From the NCBI GenBank assembly GCA_914767885.1, contig CAJZBQ010000046.1, forward strand, positions 620,001 through 684,000: 64,000 nucleotides of DNA, written 5' to 3'. Origin of the DNA: Blepharisma stoltei. Taxonomy: Eukaryota > Ciliophora > Heterotrichea > Heterotrichida > Blepharismidae. The position numbers and the translations under genes were made by a program. Positions 1 to 10,968 of this stretch are shown here, in pieces. Below the pieces are notes generated by a model. That model did not search any database. It had not been told where the DNA came from and worked only from the letters and a program-made list of their open reading frames with translations. Position 1 is the stretch's first letter. Every line of letters begins with the position of its first letter.

Positions 1-234
1 GCTAGAGAAAACACTGAGTTCTATAGAAGAGTTTTTGGGTGCTATCCAGATGATACTATTCAGCATTATTCTCAAGTCCAAGAGTTGAAGAGTAATGCAC
101 ATTTGGATGAGTACGAGCAGAGAAAAGGCTCAGTTAGAGGGCATTTAGTGGAGTACCCATTGAACTTTTTAGCTAAAGAAATTCTTCAGACCTGCTTTGA
201 GTCACCTTTGATTCAGCATAAGATTTTTACTTAA
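1..234 (+). CDS. Phospholipase D, C-terminal end (partial)
   Basis: The window opens inside this gene; the visible 77 residues end at TAA 232-234. The stretch NTEFYRRVFGCYPDD followed by VRGHLVEYPLNFLAKEIL matches the C-terminal tail of eukaryotic phospholipase D, where an NT..(Y/F)..VF.C.P.D segment precedes V(R)G.LV.(Y/F)PL.FL. The family hydrolyses phosphatidylcholine to phosphatidic acid at membranes. The catalytic HKD motifs lie upstream, outside the window, so activity cannot be judged. No TGA or intron is visible in this part. Confidence 0.8.
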   Translation, partial: ARENTEFYRRVFGCYPDDTIQHYSQVQELKSNAHLDEYEQRKGSVRGHLVEYPLNFLAKEILQTCFESPLIQHKIFT

Positions 235-968
235 TGATAAGCTAAGATCTCTTAAGTCAATTAGAATGATTTTATAAACTTAATATAAATGTCTATAATT
301 AGGAAATTCTTTTGGATCGTTTGATTCATTTAAATGAAGAAGTTAAAACTTAAGTTTATAAATTATCTATTTTCTTATATCTATCTTGAGGAAATGCTTA
401 TCACTTGCTGAGACTATAGAAGATTCTCCAATATTGAAGCATTTAAATTAAGCTTAATGAATAAAATCACTGATTGCATAACGTTCAATCGCACAGTTCT
501 GAAATTTTTGGTCTCAGCGCTTTTCAACCGTTTTATGATTTTTTAATGACCCTGCTGCCTGATTAGCAAGACATTTATCGCGATTGGTAAACTGAATCCT
601 CTGACATCCAACAATTTAGATCTAGTGCCATAATGATCTTCCATGATGAATCAATTATATCACTCAATTAACCCCCTTTAGCTATTTTTAATGCCAACAC
701 AAAAATCGCTTGTTTCCTTGCCAAAATTCAGTGTTGGGATCCTTTCATTATCTTAGCATGAATCTTGGGATCTAAGCTCATGCTTTCCAAAAAAATCAAG
801 ACTTTCCCGGGAACTTCTCCCTCCAAATTCATAGAGCATTAAGTATACAAATATCTGTCCAAATATATTGCTTTGAAGACAGCAAAATTTTTAGAGAATC
901 CTGAACATTTATGAGATTCAAAAATGCATTTGAAAATCTAGGCATTATCTTTCATTTTCTGGCTTACA
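235..968. other. AT-rich spacer with a possible decayed minus-strand gene
   Basis: Between the PLD end and the FLYWCH-like gene there is no intact gene. The right half carries coding-looking minus-strand sequence, listed separately. No MITE end or tRNA is visible. Confidence 0.5.
500..832 (-). pseudogene. Possible decayed gene fragment
   Basis: Reading the minus strand from ATG 830-832 gives a plausible start (MNLEGEVPGKVLIFLES) that runs through TGA as Trp (SQHWILARKQAIFVLALK), then hits TAA. The same frame continues with coding-like sequence (LSDIIDSSWKIIMALDLN) and meets further TAA codons. The family is not recognised. A decayed gene or a gene broken by unrecognised IESs are both possible; a chance open stretch cannot be excluded. 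Confidence 0.25.
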
Positions 969-1595
969 ATGCAGCAAGAACAAGATATAGAGGTTATGAG
1001 TAAGATTCATATAGATTACACTTATTATAGACACAGTGCCCCAAAAGGAGTTATTTATTATCGCTGCTCTGATAGGCATTGCCCTGCCCGATTACACTAT
1101 GACACCGCAGCAAAAGAAATCAGCCTGAAGAACAACCATCTAAACCCTGCCATTCACAGGCCTTCCAACTCAAAGCGAGCAATTACTACTCAGCAGCTCC
1201 TTAAAATGCCTGATCACAAGATGAGAGCCCCTGTTGTTGTAACTCAAGCAATACCATCTCAAAAGGTGAAGCATGAAGAAGAGCTCAATCTGCCTAAGAA
1301 GCGAGAAAGGCTTTCAACAATGATTAATTCGATGCCCCAAGAAATATACATGGTTAGATTCTATGTGGATAATTTGGAAATTGGGAATCTCTTCGCAAGA
1401 GAAATAATAGATAACTGCATTGGACACAAAGTCTGCTGCTTCACAAATGGGTATCAGCTTAATTTTGCAAATGTGCAAGAGTTAAAAGTTACTGTTGAAG
1501 TAGAATGCCCACAGGATCAAACTTCCAGGGTCATTTTGTTCATGAACCAGATTTTTGGTTATGATATTGACCATGATATCTTCAAGAAGCTTTAA
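969..1595 (+). CDS. FLYWCH-like zinc finger protein
   Basis: A 208-residue protein. Residues 14-62 look like a FLYWCH/WRKY-type zinc finger: aromatic residues, a YYRCSDRHCPARLHY core giving C-x4-C, and a distal H-x-H-like pair (NNHLNPAIH). Such domains bind DNA and are common in MULE-type transposases and proteins derived from them. The C-terminal 100 residues (from PQEIYMVRFYVDN) are not recognised. No transposase catalytic core is present, so this is either a stand-alone DNA-binding protein or a remnant of one. The start is the first ATG after an upstream TAG in frame; the stop is TAA. Confidence 0.6.
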   Translation: MQQEQDIEVMSKIHIDYTYYRHSAPKGVIYYRCSDRHCPARLHYDTAAKEISLKNNHLNPAIHRPSNSKRAITTQQLLKMPDHKMRAPVVVTQAIPSQKVKHEEELNLPKKRERLSTMINSMPQEIYMVRFYVDNLEIGNLFAREIIDNCIGHKVCCFTNGYQLNFANVQELKVTVEVECPQDQTSRVILFMNQIFGYDIDHDIFKKL

Positions 1596-1803
1596 TAAAG
1601 TATTTAAATTAGAGTTGATATGAAAATTCGATTTCTCAAGGTATCATGATTTCGGATTATTTGGTTGCTATTAGTTATATAATTTCCCTATTTTTTTAAA
1701 ATCGTCTGCACTGGATCCTTTCTCCATTTAATTATTTAGGCTAGAGATATAACTATTCACAAATGAGGCTGAGTAAGAATAATATAACAATTATAAAGTC
1801 TAC

Positions 1804-3369
1804 ATGGAAACCAAAAGTTTTAGATGGCTGCTTGAAGTTTTATTACACGATCATGTAACAATACCTGTATTAGACACATTTTTAGTCAACAAATCCCAAG
1901 TATCATCATGAATTACAACAGATAGTAAAGGCAAACTAAGCAAAAAATTGATGGATGAAGCAACTTACACACTAGGGACAATTGATCTGATAAGCTCGGA
2001 ATATTCTGAGGCAATAAAATTAAGACAAAGAGGGTTGGATATTGCTTATGTTTACACAAGGGAAGGAAGAATAGTTCTTTCTCAAAATACACTAGAGGAA
2101 TTTAAAATGAGGAATCTTTATGGTGTTACTATTTTTTGTATTCAAAGAGTGAAGCCTCATTTAGGAGAATCTTCAAAATTATATAGACTGAAGCTGGAAT
2201 ATTCTAAAAACGAGTACACAGCTGAGTTTTATTTGCTGAATCCTTTTCTAAAAGTAAAAAATAGAGAGTGATTCCAAGAAGTAAAAGACATAGCCACCAC
2301 AATTTTAGCAGCAATTTTAGAAGACACTGAAAAAGTGATAGTTTCTATTGAGCTAGATTTCATGAAAGATGAAAGAAACCAATTCTGGCTTGCATATGTA
2401 TGGAGCTGCAAACTGGTTCCTTGGGATATTTTTAAAGAAAGCAACTTTGACGTCAAATTTACTTATATTAGAATGGACTCAAAAGTTGACCTAGCAATTA
2501 AACTAAAAAAAAGAGAAGATAAAGGCAATAAGCTTATAAAGAGCAAAAAAAAACTCTATCAATTTCGCGTAAGAACTCCAGAAGATTCTCATGATAGTGA
2601 AGATGACGATTACGAGCATGGCTGACACAATTTTAAAAAAAATTCGAAAATAAAGTTATTAGGCTCTGCGCTTTTGAATGGAATTATATCAACAGAACCG
2701 AAGCCAGAAAGCAGAGATTCTAAAAAATTTTTATCTATATTAGGAAACAATAGTGGAGGAAATGCAAGTGAAAGATCGTTAAAACAAAAATCTGCACCCC
2801 ATTTTGAATCCCCAAATAAAATAAATCCGCATTTTTTAGAGCTGCTTTGTAAAACTAGAGCTAAAGTGAAATTAATTAAAGAAGGCAAAATTTATAGCTT
2901 GAGACATGAAGATGATAGCGAATTAGACAGGGAAAAAGAGGAGCTGCTTAAGGAACTAGATCAAGATAAAAGTGGATCGAGAACTACTTCAAGAAAATTA
3001 TCATTTCTTGCCGGAATGTATAAAAAAGAATCTACAACTAATCCAAAATCCGAAAAAACTTCCCCACGAGCAAATATTCATATCGCACAAAAATTGGATT
3101 TTAATACCTTAAGTTCTGATGTCACAAAAAAACTCTCCCCGATAGCTAAGATACCTCAAACTACGACTCAACGAAAGCGAAAAAGCAGAAAACTAAAATC
3201 CAGAAAAATAACTATAATCCCAAAGCACCCTCCAGTGCTAAATCCATTGCCAAGGGTAAGTCTCCCAACCAAACTGCTTAACCCTACCATAAGTTCTGCA
3301 ACTCTTTCTCCCGATTTTTTAACTCCAAAATCAAGCCATTCCCCTTCTTGGCTGCCACATTTTCCTTAA
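1804..3369 (+). CDS. Uncharacterised 521-aa protein, UGA read as Trp
   Basis: A single frame runs from ATG 1804 (first Met after TAA at 1780) to TAA 3367-3369 if TGA is Trp; TGA codons occur near 1912, 2269 and 2623. Residues 1-270 look globular (FRWLLEVLLHDHVTIPVLD near the N-terminus). Around residue 265 there is an acidic patch (DSHDSEDDDYEHG), followed by a basic Ser/Pro/Lys-rich tail that is probably disordered. No family is recognised. The downstream ankyrin gene starts only 28 nt after the stop. Confidence 0.75.
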
Positions 3370-3397
3370 TTTATCATAATTAAATTTTGATTAAATA

Positions 3398-4426
3398 ATG
3401 TCTAGAAGTGCTTCACCAACCAAAAGTGATAAAAAGCTTTCTAAAGTTCCCGTAAAAAGTTACCGCACTTATCTTGACGAAGATATAGGGTACGTCTCAC
3501 GCAAAGACCATGAATTTTTATCAGTCGTTTCTTTAGGCTTAAAACAACGAGTTGAACAGATGATTAAAAAAGGCCATCATAATTTGCTTGTAAAAGATAA
3601 ATCAGGGAATAACGCTGTACATATTGCTGCGAAAAAGAATGATATGGACTTGTTAAGGATGATTTGCGATACTGGAGTGCCTGCAAGCTTAAGAAAAAGA
3701 GGAAGCAATAACGTTACACCTTTTATGATCGCAGCTAAACATGGGTGTAAAGACTCCTTAAGCTATTTACACACAGAAGCGAGGGTAGATGTTCATCAAA
3801 AAGACTCGCAAGGACAAAACGCGCTATTTTATGCAGTGATTGGAGGAAGCATGGAATGTTTGAAATATTTAATTGAAGTTGCAAAGCTGAATTATAAGAT
3901 TACGAATAACGAAAATGGAAACACACTGCTCCATACAGCTTCACTATATGGGCATATACATTTGGTAAGATACTGCTGTGAAACTCTGCGTATGGACCCA
4001 CATAGGTTTAACCTAAAAGGAAAATCCCCTCTATTTTTAGGTATTGAGGCAAATTCTTTGATTATTGTGACTTATTTGCATTCTGTATGAGGGGTTAATA
4101 TTTTTTTGCCGAATGATGATGGGATGTCACCACTTGCTTTTAGTGCGAGTGATTCAAAATTTTTTGGGATTTTTTCATACTTAGCAACATTAGTTTCTCC
4201 AGAAAGCTTAGTTGAAGGGGATCCTTTGCTTACTAAATCACTTCAGCATCCGCCGATTACAGCGCAGCATGCTGCATTATCAAATAATAATCAACTTGCA
4301 ATTGATTTTATATCAAAAAAGACGATCAGAAAAAGAAGGGTCTACCTCTTATGAATGGCGGAAAAAAGTCCTCTGCTTCAGAATATAAAGTCCAAGCTGA
4401 TTGAAGGCGTTCTAAGCTATATATAA
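3398..4426 (+). CDS. Ankyrin-repeat protein
   Basis: Residues 60-300 hold about six ankyrin repeats; repeat cores such as GNNAVHIAAKKNDMDLL, GQNALFYAVIGGSMECL and GNTLLHTASLYGHIHLV are clear. These repeats mediate protein binding; no enzymatic domain is attached. The frame needs TGA = Trp at 4088 and 4352 and stops at TAA 4424-4426, giving 342 residues. The N-terminus is Ser/Lys-rich. Partner and location cannot be inferred. Confidence 0.85.
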
Positions 4427-4843
4427 TTAACCCGAAAATTAATTTTATTTTTTCATTTTTCTATTTAGTCGATCAGATCTTTTATCAGAATTTGATTAAA
4501 ATAAAGTTTAAATGGAACTCAGATCAATTTAGAAAAAATTAATTCATCTAATTACTGTCTCAAAATTACTGGTTATTCAATCTGAATTATAAATAATTAA
4601 TATTTCTGACATCAAATTGCTATTTTATTTATACGCAGTTCCAGTAGATAGCCCTATCAGTGGATGAATTGTCCATTAAAATTACAATTTGGTCTGAGCA
4701 AAATTATTAGTTTTGGCCGGACCAAATTGTGACTTAGCAATTCACCCACTGATAGGGTTATTAAAGGGAATTTTCTATATACAATATTATTATTAGATCA
4801 TTCGAAATTCATGCATATGGTGGGATTTATAATTAAAAGAATT
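4427..4843. other. Intergenic spacer with a fold-back element
   Basis: AT-rich, no gene seen. It contains the inverted-repeat element at 4652-4757. Confidence 0.6.
4652..4757. repeat. 106-bp fold-back element
   Basis: Outer arms CCCTATCAGTGGATGAATTG and CAATTCACCCACTGATAGGG are inverted copies with one mismatch. Inner arms ACAATTTGGTCTG (4684-4696) and CGGACCAAATTGT (4718-4730) are a second inverted pair, so nearly the whole element can form one hairpin. It may be a small MITE or a structured RNA; flanking TA dinucleotides fit the former. Confidence 0.6.
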
Positions 4844-5416
4844 ATGACAGATATCGTAAGACTAGCAAAAATTCCTGTAATCGCTAAAGGTGCTAAAAGA
4901 CTGGTCTATAAAGTTACTGTCGATCATTATGCCGTAAGCTTTATTTAGACAACTTATTGTATAACATCTGCATTCTTAGGTCTTTATCTGTATTATGAAA
5001 ATATTAATGGAGAGTCAGCTGCTTTCATGTGGATCCTGCACTCACTGCTTCTTACTTGTATACGGATGTATTCAGTAAAAACAGAAGAGTACCCGGAATT
5101 GCAAAGATTGAGACAAATAGAAAATACAATTGAAATTTTAACGAGGTATAGAAATGAGCAGATCAGAAATAATCCAGAGCTTGCTGGATGCCCATCATTT
5201 GATGAGGTTTTTTCTCTTCCTCATATTCACATGAAAGAGTCCGGATACTGCTGCATTTGTTTGGATACAATTGATTTAAAAGAGACTATAACAAATATTG
5301 GGTGCACTCACAAGTTTCATTCAAAATGCATTGACGTGTGGATCCTTAATAATCCAACTTGTCCTGTATGCAAAATAAGGGTTAACTTTGAAAAAAAAGC
5401 GAAGCCAAGTACTTAA
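4844..5416 (+). CDS. RING-H2 membrane protein, probable E3 ubiquitin ligase
   Basis: Exon 1 runs from ATG 4844 to 4933, a 15-nt intron follows (4934-4948), and exon 2 ends at TAA. The product is about 185 residues. A hydrophobic segment after the splice (ITSAFLGLYLYYE, then FMWILHSLLLTCIRMYS) suggests one or two membrane passes. The C-terminal RING-H2 finger is complete: CCICLDTIDLKETITNIGC, H-K-F-H, CIDVWILNNPTCPVC. RING-H2 proteins bring E2 enzymes to substrates, usually at membranes in this layout. Without splicing, the 5' part ends at TAG inside the intron. Confidence 0.85.
4934..4948 (+). other. 15-nt intron
   Basis: GTAAGCTTTATTTAG: GT-AG, exactly 15 nt. Its removal joins HYA to TTYCITSAF in frame and removes an in-frame TAG. 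Confidence 0.9.
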
Positions 5417-5487
5417 ATTCATTGGTAAATTTAAAATATTAAATCTAGTTGCTTGGCTATTTTAATGTAAACTCAAAGAGACATTAT

Positions 5488-5982
5488 TTATATAGGAGAC
5501 CTTCTTCCATGACTTTTCGGAGGAATGAAAGGTAAAGGAGTACGAGCATATTTCGATGAAAATTTCAGCTCCACAGACTTACTGTTCTTATTGTGCGTTT
5601 TTGAAGCAGTTGAGTTTGGTACTGAAGTCAAATCTGAAGGATCTTTGATTGGGGAAAGTTTCAATTTTTTTTCAACAAATAAATTTTTAAATACTTCACT
5701 TTGATTGACTTTTGGGATATTTACTTCATTGTAGCTATTATTTACATTCCAAAAGCTCATTTCTTCTTCGCCATATTGTTTCGTTACTTCACTTCTCAGT
5801 TTTCTTGCTTCTTTCATTAAAACACTTGGATCTTTGAATGCTCTTCTTCGGAGTTTAAACTTAAGCGATTCTATTTTAAGTTCTTTAAGCTGGAGTTTTT
5901 TATTAAGAGTTTTTATTTCTTCTTGCTGGGATGTGCACAATTTAACCAATTCTTCATGAGATAAAATTGATAATCGGTCCAT
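5488..5982 (-). CDS. Small coiled-coil protein
   Basis: A 164-residue protein starting MDRLSILSHEELVKLC. Residues 10-65 form a strong coiled coil (heptads rich in L, K and E), followed by a charged segment and a basic, Pro-rich C-terminus (PLPFIPPKSHGRRSPI). No enzymatic domain. The family is not recognised; the layout resembles small cytoskeletal or basal-body-associated proteins, which is only an analogy. Confidence 0.6.
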   Translation of the reverse strand: MDRLSILSHEELVKLCTSQQEEIKTLNKKLQLKELKIESLKFKLRRRAFKDPSVLMKEARKLRSEVTKQYGEEEMSFWNVNNSYNEVNIPKVNQSEVFKNLFVEKKLKLSPIKDPSDLTSVPNSTASKTHNKNSKSVELKFSSKYARTPLPFIPPKSHGRRSPI

Positions 5983-6084
5983 TATTTTTTAAAAGATTTT
6001 ATTCTAAGACTTCCGTGCTTTTAAATTTTAGGCGATATCAAAGCATTTAAAGCAGAAATAGATTCCTTAAAAAAGTTTAATAGA

Positions 6085-6705
6085 TTAACAGCATCCTTCT
6101 TTCTTTTTCTTCTGCTGCTTTTTCACTTCAATGCTTGGCTGGTAAACATCTTCCTTTATATTAGCCAGTGCTTTTTTGGCGATGAACTGAAAAGCTTCCT
6201 CGACATTGATTGCGTCTTTTGCAGAAGTTTCGTAAAGTGGAATATTACCATTAGCTAAACATCATTGAGAAGCCTTGGTGTTTGATACCTTTCTTTCTGG
6301 CTCCTTATCAAGCTTATTTCCCAATATAACAAAAGGAAAATTATCTGGATCTCTACAATTGGATTGCGATATAAATTCGTCTTTCCAGGAGGAAAGGCTT
6401 TCAAAGCTCTTTGTTGAGGTGATATCATATACAAGAATGCAGCAATCAGCACCTCTATAGAAAGCAACTCCTAAACTTTGGAAGCGTTCTTGCCCTGCAG
6501 TATCCCAGATCTGGAGTGTAATTGGTTTTCCATCTACGACTAAATCTTTCGTAAGGAAATCGGCACCAATAGTAGCCTTATATTGCTGGGTGAAACGTTT
6601 GGTCACATATTGGTTCATTAAAGAAGTCTTGCCAACTCTATGTAAAAGTTACGCTGAGTCGCCTAAAATAATTGCTTTGATGAAGTGTTTTCGGTCGTGA
6701 TCCAT
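6085..6705 (-). CDS. RAB7: Rab7-type small GTPase
   Basis: All GTPase motifs are visible: P-loop GDSAVGKTSL (completed across the intron), G3 [10 protein letters not shown]4 NKLD and G5 ETSAK. The tail ends KKKKKEGCC, a double-Cys prenylation site. The stretch [27 protein letters not shown] matches Rab7, and its Trp is encoded by TGA. Rab7 acts on late endosomes and lysosomes or vacuoles. Start ATG 6703-6705; a 15-nt intron lies at 6638-6652; stop TAA 6085-6087; about 201 residues, the usual Rab length. Confidence 0.93.
6638..6652 (-). other. 15-nt intron
   Basis: On the minus strand GTAACTTTTACATAG. It splits the Ala codon of the P-loop GDSAVGKTS; removal restores the motif. Confidence 0.92.
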
Positions 6706-6837
6706 ATTTATAAGAGAGGAATTTATTATAAAATTGTGTTATTAGGAGAAACAAATATATAATTTGTCAAATGAAAATATTGCTTAAAGCTGCAGGACAA
6801 GGCAATTATATTGGTGGTTAAATAGCTAAAATGATAA

Positions 6838-7046
6838 ATTAAAGTGAGGAAATTTGATGAAGCTTATGGAGTTTGTGAGAACTGGAGGACTTGGTGTGTT
6901 AGAGTCTGCGTTGTTTGGTGGCTCACATCGGAGGATCGAGTGGGTGGTTCATCATTGATGCTTCAACTGATGTTGCTGTGGCTGTTTTTGGAATTCTATT
7001 AAGGTTTATCACAGAAGTTAGAGTTTTGTTGTCTGAAGTTTTATAA
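6838..7046 (+). pseudogene. Fragment resembling the C-terminus of a beta-lactamase-family serine hydrolase
   Basis: Frame A reads MEFVRTGGLGVLESALFGGSH and stops making sense. One nucleotide later another frame reads AHIGGSSGWFIIDASTDVAV and ends at TAA 7044-7046. Together they resemble the C-terminal GLGW...FGH.G..GG..G...D motif region of serine beta-lactamase-like hydrolases. A frameshift separates the halves and no catalytic SxxK region is visible, so this is probably a decayed fragment. Confidence 0.35.
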
Positions 7047-8196
7047 GTAAAATGATAATTTAAATTCTCATGTTTGATATTTATTAAGACTTAAAAATTT
7101 TTAGTTAAGAATTTAGATATCTGTATTTTTGAAATAATTTTTAAGAAAATAAATTTTGAGATTACAAAAAACTATAAAGTTGTAATATTTCTTAATCTGA
7201 AAAAATTATCTTATCATTTAAATTTTCTCTGTAATGCCAAAATAAGCAAGACATGATAATTTAGTAAATTTTTTTTAGGCCTAATACAAATAATTTTATT
7301 ATTAATTTATACTAGGGATTAAATTTCAAAGTAAAAATTTATTATCTGATGTTGCGAATCAGCCACGATAAAGGGTAAAGTTTCCAAGTTAATCGTTGAG
7401 TGAATTTTAAATCAGTATCGTTTGTTGGATTGATTTATGAAATTAGCATCATAAAAAATATAACGGTAAGCTTATGCGGACCCTTACCTATATATATGTC
7501 AGAGCAAATCCGACTAGTGCAGTTAAAGTAGATTAAGCCATAAAGCAACACGAATCAATTTTTAACTGAAACTATTTAAATGAAACAAATCAATAAAAAA
7601 AACGTTAGCATAAAATCTTTAATCTATTAAATATTCGATGCAATAGTTGCAAATAATGAGATTGCAAATTTATTCAATTCTCCTACTATTGTAAAGTAGC
7701 TAGCATATTTTTCTAGAATCCTTAGACTCTTTCAATTTACATGCTTTCTTATTAAATAATGTAAATGTTCTTATACCTATAATCAATATTTTAAGTTCTT
7801 TTTTCAGTTGATTTAATTAACTCCCCCAATTTAAATTGGAACAAAAATCCTTTTCAAATTTAAAGAAAAACTATTTTTTTAGAGTAATTTTTCTCTATAA
7901 GATAGATTTTTAAAATTTAATAGAATAGAACTTGACTGCAATAATTTAATTTAACTTTATTAAGAATTAATTCAAAAATTTAATCGATTTAGCTTGAAAA
8001 TTTTTGAATGTAAAATTTTCCTATAAAACGAAACTTTAAAAATGAGCTAAAGAAACCAAAAATACAGATTTTGCCTATATTTTTTTCCAATTTAAAAGGT
8101 AGGGAGTAAGCTATTTGCAGATGAAATAGAAGACTGAGCCTCAAGCTATCCATTTATATTAGCCATATAGCTAAACCATCTTCATTATAAAACCCT
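7047..8196. other. Long AT-rich non-coding stretch
   Basis: No gene is visible. It contains a family-2 MITE at 7818-8108; the rest is AT-rich sequence with stops in all frames. Confidence 0.6.
7818..8108. mobile_element. Family-2 MITE
   Basis: Left end TTAACTCCCCCAATTTAAAT followed by TGGAACAAAAA; right end CCAATTTAAAAGGTAGGGAG then TAAG. Ends are TA-bounded and the terminal word is the family-2 TTTAAATTGGAACAAAA. It lies between genes, so excision cannot be tested by reading frame. Confidence 0.65.
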
Positions 8197-8937
8197 ATGG
8201 CAAATATCATTTCTATGATAGAATTTATGATTTCTCAAGTTTCTACATATGCCAAACACGTTAACCGTAAAAGCACACTTGAAGCGAAAATCAGAAATAT
8301 GTTTTTTCACATAAAGCGGAATGTCCAGTTTCCACCAAAAAAAGAATACTTGAGATGCAGGCTTATTTGTGGCCACAAACGCTTGAACAGGCACATAAAT
8401 CAAAATTCTTTACCCATAGGCCTTCTCAATAGCTATGACTTTAGTGACCCTTCATCCTTTCAGCTTTGGATAAAACTTGAAAATTGCTACTTTAAAAACA
8501 AAGAAGAATTGGATTTAATCAGCAGAACAGAAAGCGGGCCAAAAACTGATGGCATATCTAAGAGGAAAGGGCGAACTCAAAGCTTAGAAAAGAGCTTTAA
8601 CATGTCCTTTTGCATACGATATTTCAGCTCAGCTGCAGTTTTAGAGTCGTTTCACTATTATATTGAGCTAATTTTTTTAAAGCTAGATCCTGAGCTATTG
8701 TGTAGAAAATTTGATTTTAGATGCTGTACAGGCGGCCACCAGCCAGAATGCTTTGAAAAATGGCTTATTTTGAAGCACTACATAAAGGTGATGATGATTG
8801 AAGAATTAGGCGTGCCACCTTTAAGAGAAATTATAGCGGTTCTTCCAAATGTATTTCAGCCTGAAAGAAGTACAGAAGAAAAATATTTAGAATGATTAGA
8901 AGATGAAAGCAAAAGAGAGACATCAACAAATGCGTAA
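8197..8937 (+). CDS. Uncharacterised 246-aa protein
   Basis: ATG 8197 to TAA 8935-8937, with one TGA read as Trp near 8893. The sequence is mixed helical and basic, with a Cys-containing region (KFDFRCCTGGHQPECFEKW) and a conserved-looking C-terminal part (LREIIAVLPNVFQPE). The family is not recognised. It stands alone between long spacers. Confidence 0.6.
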
Positions 8938-9289
8938 CTGATCTCAGAATCGCTGAGGTTTTGGGTGGGCAGCCTGAAATTGCCCAAGGTAACTAGGAGA
9001 TATTAATCTAATACGTTATCACTCAAAAATACTGAGGCTCATTATAATAAATAGAGATCGTTAGCATTAAAATTAAGAGAAAAAATTGGTGCTGCCATAA
9101 TGAGAATTGGTGTATGCGAAATATCCAAATGCATATACTCTATGGGGCTACAAAGTTAAAAGTTAAGATTACTCAATCAGTCATAGAAATAGTCAAATCC
9201 TAATGAAATTATCATCATAAACACATCATTCCACAATTAAAACTTAAAAAATATGCAGTCACATTATCAGTTCCAATCATCCCAGTATA
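8938..9289. other. Intergenic spacer
   Basis: About 350 bp, AT-rich. A short inverted repeat (GTATGCGAAATATCC and TGCATAC near 9115-9137) is the only structure noticed; no gene is seen. Confidence 0.5.
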
Positions 9290-10968
9290 TTAATCTTGTT
9301 CTAGTTTATTAACGTTCTCAAGTATAATCCTGATCGCACTAGCCACTGAGCTGGTGCTTCCTTTCAAAGTACATAGCCTGGCCTTATCTCCTTCTGGGGT
9401 ATCAACTCCTTCATAAGTCTTATGAAAGGTAATTGAGCAGCTGCTCAGGTCCATCATATTCTTCACTTGTTCTCCTCCTCTTCCAATAAGCCTAGCAACC
9501 AGTTTGTCAGGCACAGTTATACTAATGGACGATTTATCGTCTCTTACTTCCCGCCTTGGTGATGGCGAATTCCTTCTTTGTGGGATCTCATAATTTTTTT
9601 CTAGGTGTTCAAAAACCATGATTGTTGCATCTTCTTTGTAAGAAGGCGATCCTTCAATTATAACGATTACATCATCATCTCTGTCAGCATGTCTATCATT
9701 AAGTACTCTAACCTTATTACATCTAGACCGATATTCAATTTCTTTGAGAGCAGATGCACCATTAGCTAGCAGCCTCATTTTTTGGTTAGGAGTTATTAGC
9801 ATTTTTACAGATGGGTCACGAAAGCCATCATTTAGCATGACTTCGTCAATTTTCTGGATTATTTTTGGGATTACTTGAGAGATCCCACTTTGACTGCCAG
9901 ATAAAATCTATATAAAAAATACAGCTGTGTGCTCATCTTCTCTCAGAGGTCTTCGATCTCCTTTGATAAGTCTGATGTCAACGTCGAAATCAGCTTTAAT
10001 TCTTTTGGTGAACTGTCCACCTTTTCCAATCAGAATTCCAGCACATGTACTGGGAACCACAAAGCGAGTCTGAGAGCGGCCTGGGGAAGGAGCTGGCTTA
10101 GGCTCAGGGCTAAAGTTTCTATCTCTAATTAGCTGGCAAATTGCTTTAGTGGCAGTTTCAATATCTATAGGTCTTCCAATAATTTTAACTTGTCGGTCAG
10201 AAGCTAAAGACTTCTTATCATTAACAGAAATAGATGTCCCACTTTTTTCTTGGAGATATTTTACTTGTTTTCCGCCTTTTCCAATAAGAAGCGATACCAT
10301 ATTTTCAGGGATCAGGATAATTACCCCATCTTCTTTCATTTTATAGTCGCCAACAGTTAAAAAATCATTAATGATTAACTCCCCACTTCGTAAGCGAATA
10401 AAACCATTAGAAAAATCCCTATTTTTTGCTCGAAAACCACCCTCCGTGAGCGAACAAAAATTTTTTAATAGAAAAATTCTATTAAAAATAAAATTATGTA
10501 TAAGTGATAATTAGTTTCATTAAATCTGTAGCTAATTCTGCTTAATTTTAAACAGCTTGTTTTTAAAACATAAATTTTACAAGTTTAATAAATTTTTGCT
10601 TTCCAATTTTTGCGAATTGAGATTTTTTTTAACTTTCGGGAAAAAAAACCTCTCCATGAGCGAATAAAATGTTCTTGTTAACTCACGGAGGGAGGGAGTA
10701 AGTGGAACCCATGCAAGCGCTTATTTAAATCAGCACTGTACAAACCAATGATTTTTTCTCGGGTTACTCCATTGGGTTCAAAAATGCAAATTTTGTCGAT
10801 TTGGGATTCTTCTTTGATGCGGCTTGTGACATCTGGGTTGATGAAGTGAGAAACAAGAGATTCAGGAATTAAAAGCATAAGTGAGGATTCAGGAGAAGGG
10901 GAGTTGGATGGGGATAGAGATCGAGAACGAGATCGAACTCTTCGTGATGAATTTTCTCTCGAATCCAT
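9290..10968 (-). CDS. Multi-KH RNA-binding protein (PCBP/hnRNP K-like), split by a MITE
   Basis: Start ATG 10966-10968 (MDSRENSSRRVRSRSRS, an SR-like N-terminus). A MITE-type IES occupies 10378-10700; exact TA excision joins RLHGFHL to IINDFLTVGDYKMKEDG in frame. A 15-nt intron is at 9908-9922. The assembled protein has 446 residues and about five KH domains: a degenerate first one, then two with intact GKGG loops (SLLIGKGGKQVK, GILIGKGGQFTK), one lacking the loop (MRLLANGASALK), and a last with GRGG (ARLIGRGGEQVK). KH arrays bind single-stranded C-rich or U-rich RNA. Stop TAA 9290-9292. Confidence 0.88.
9908..9922 (-). other. 15-nt intron
   Basis: Minus strand GTATTTTTTATATAG. Its removal joins DEHTA to ILSGSQSGISQ, completing the third KH domain. 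Confidence 0.9.
10376..10700 (-). mobile_element. Family-1 MITE acting as an IES in the KH gene
   Basis: Bounded by TA at 10376-10377 and 10699-10700. The left end has two direct copies of the family word (diverged AAGCGAATAAAACC, then CCTCCGTGAGCGAACAAAAA). The right end carries the diverged palindromic pair. Removing 323 bp (one TA kept) restores the KH gene frame. Several positions in the right palindrome have decayed, so it is an old copy. Confidence 0.9.

Noticed and set aside
6762-6840. Short ORF MKILLKAAGQGNYIGG after Rab7
   Set aside because: Sixteen codons, no homology, stops immediately; insufficient support.
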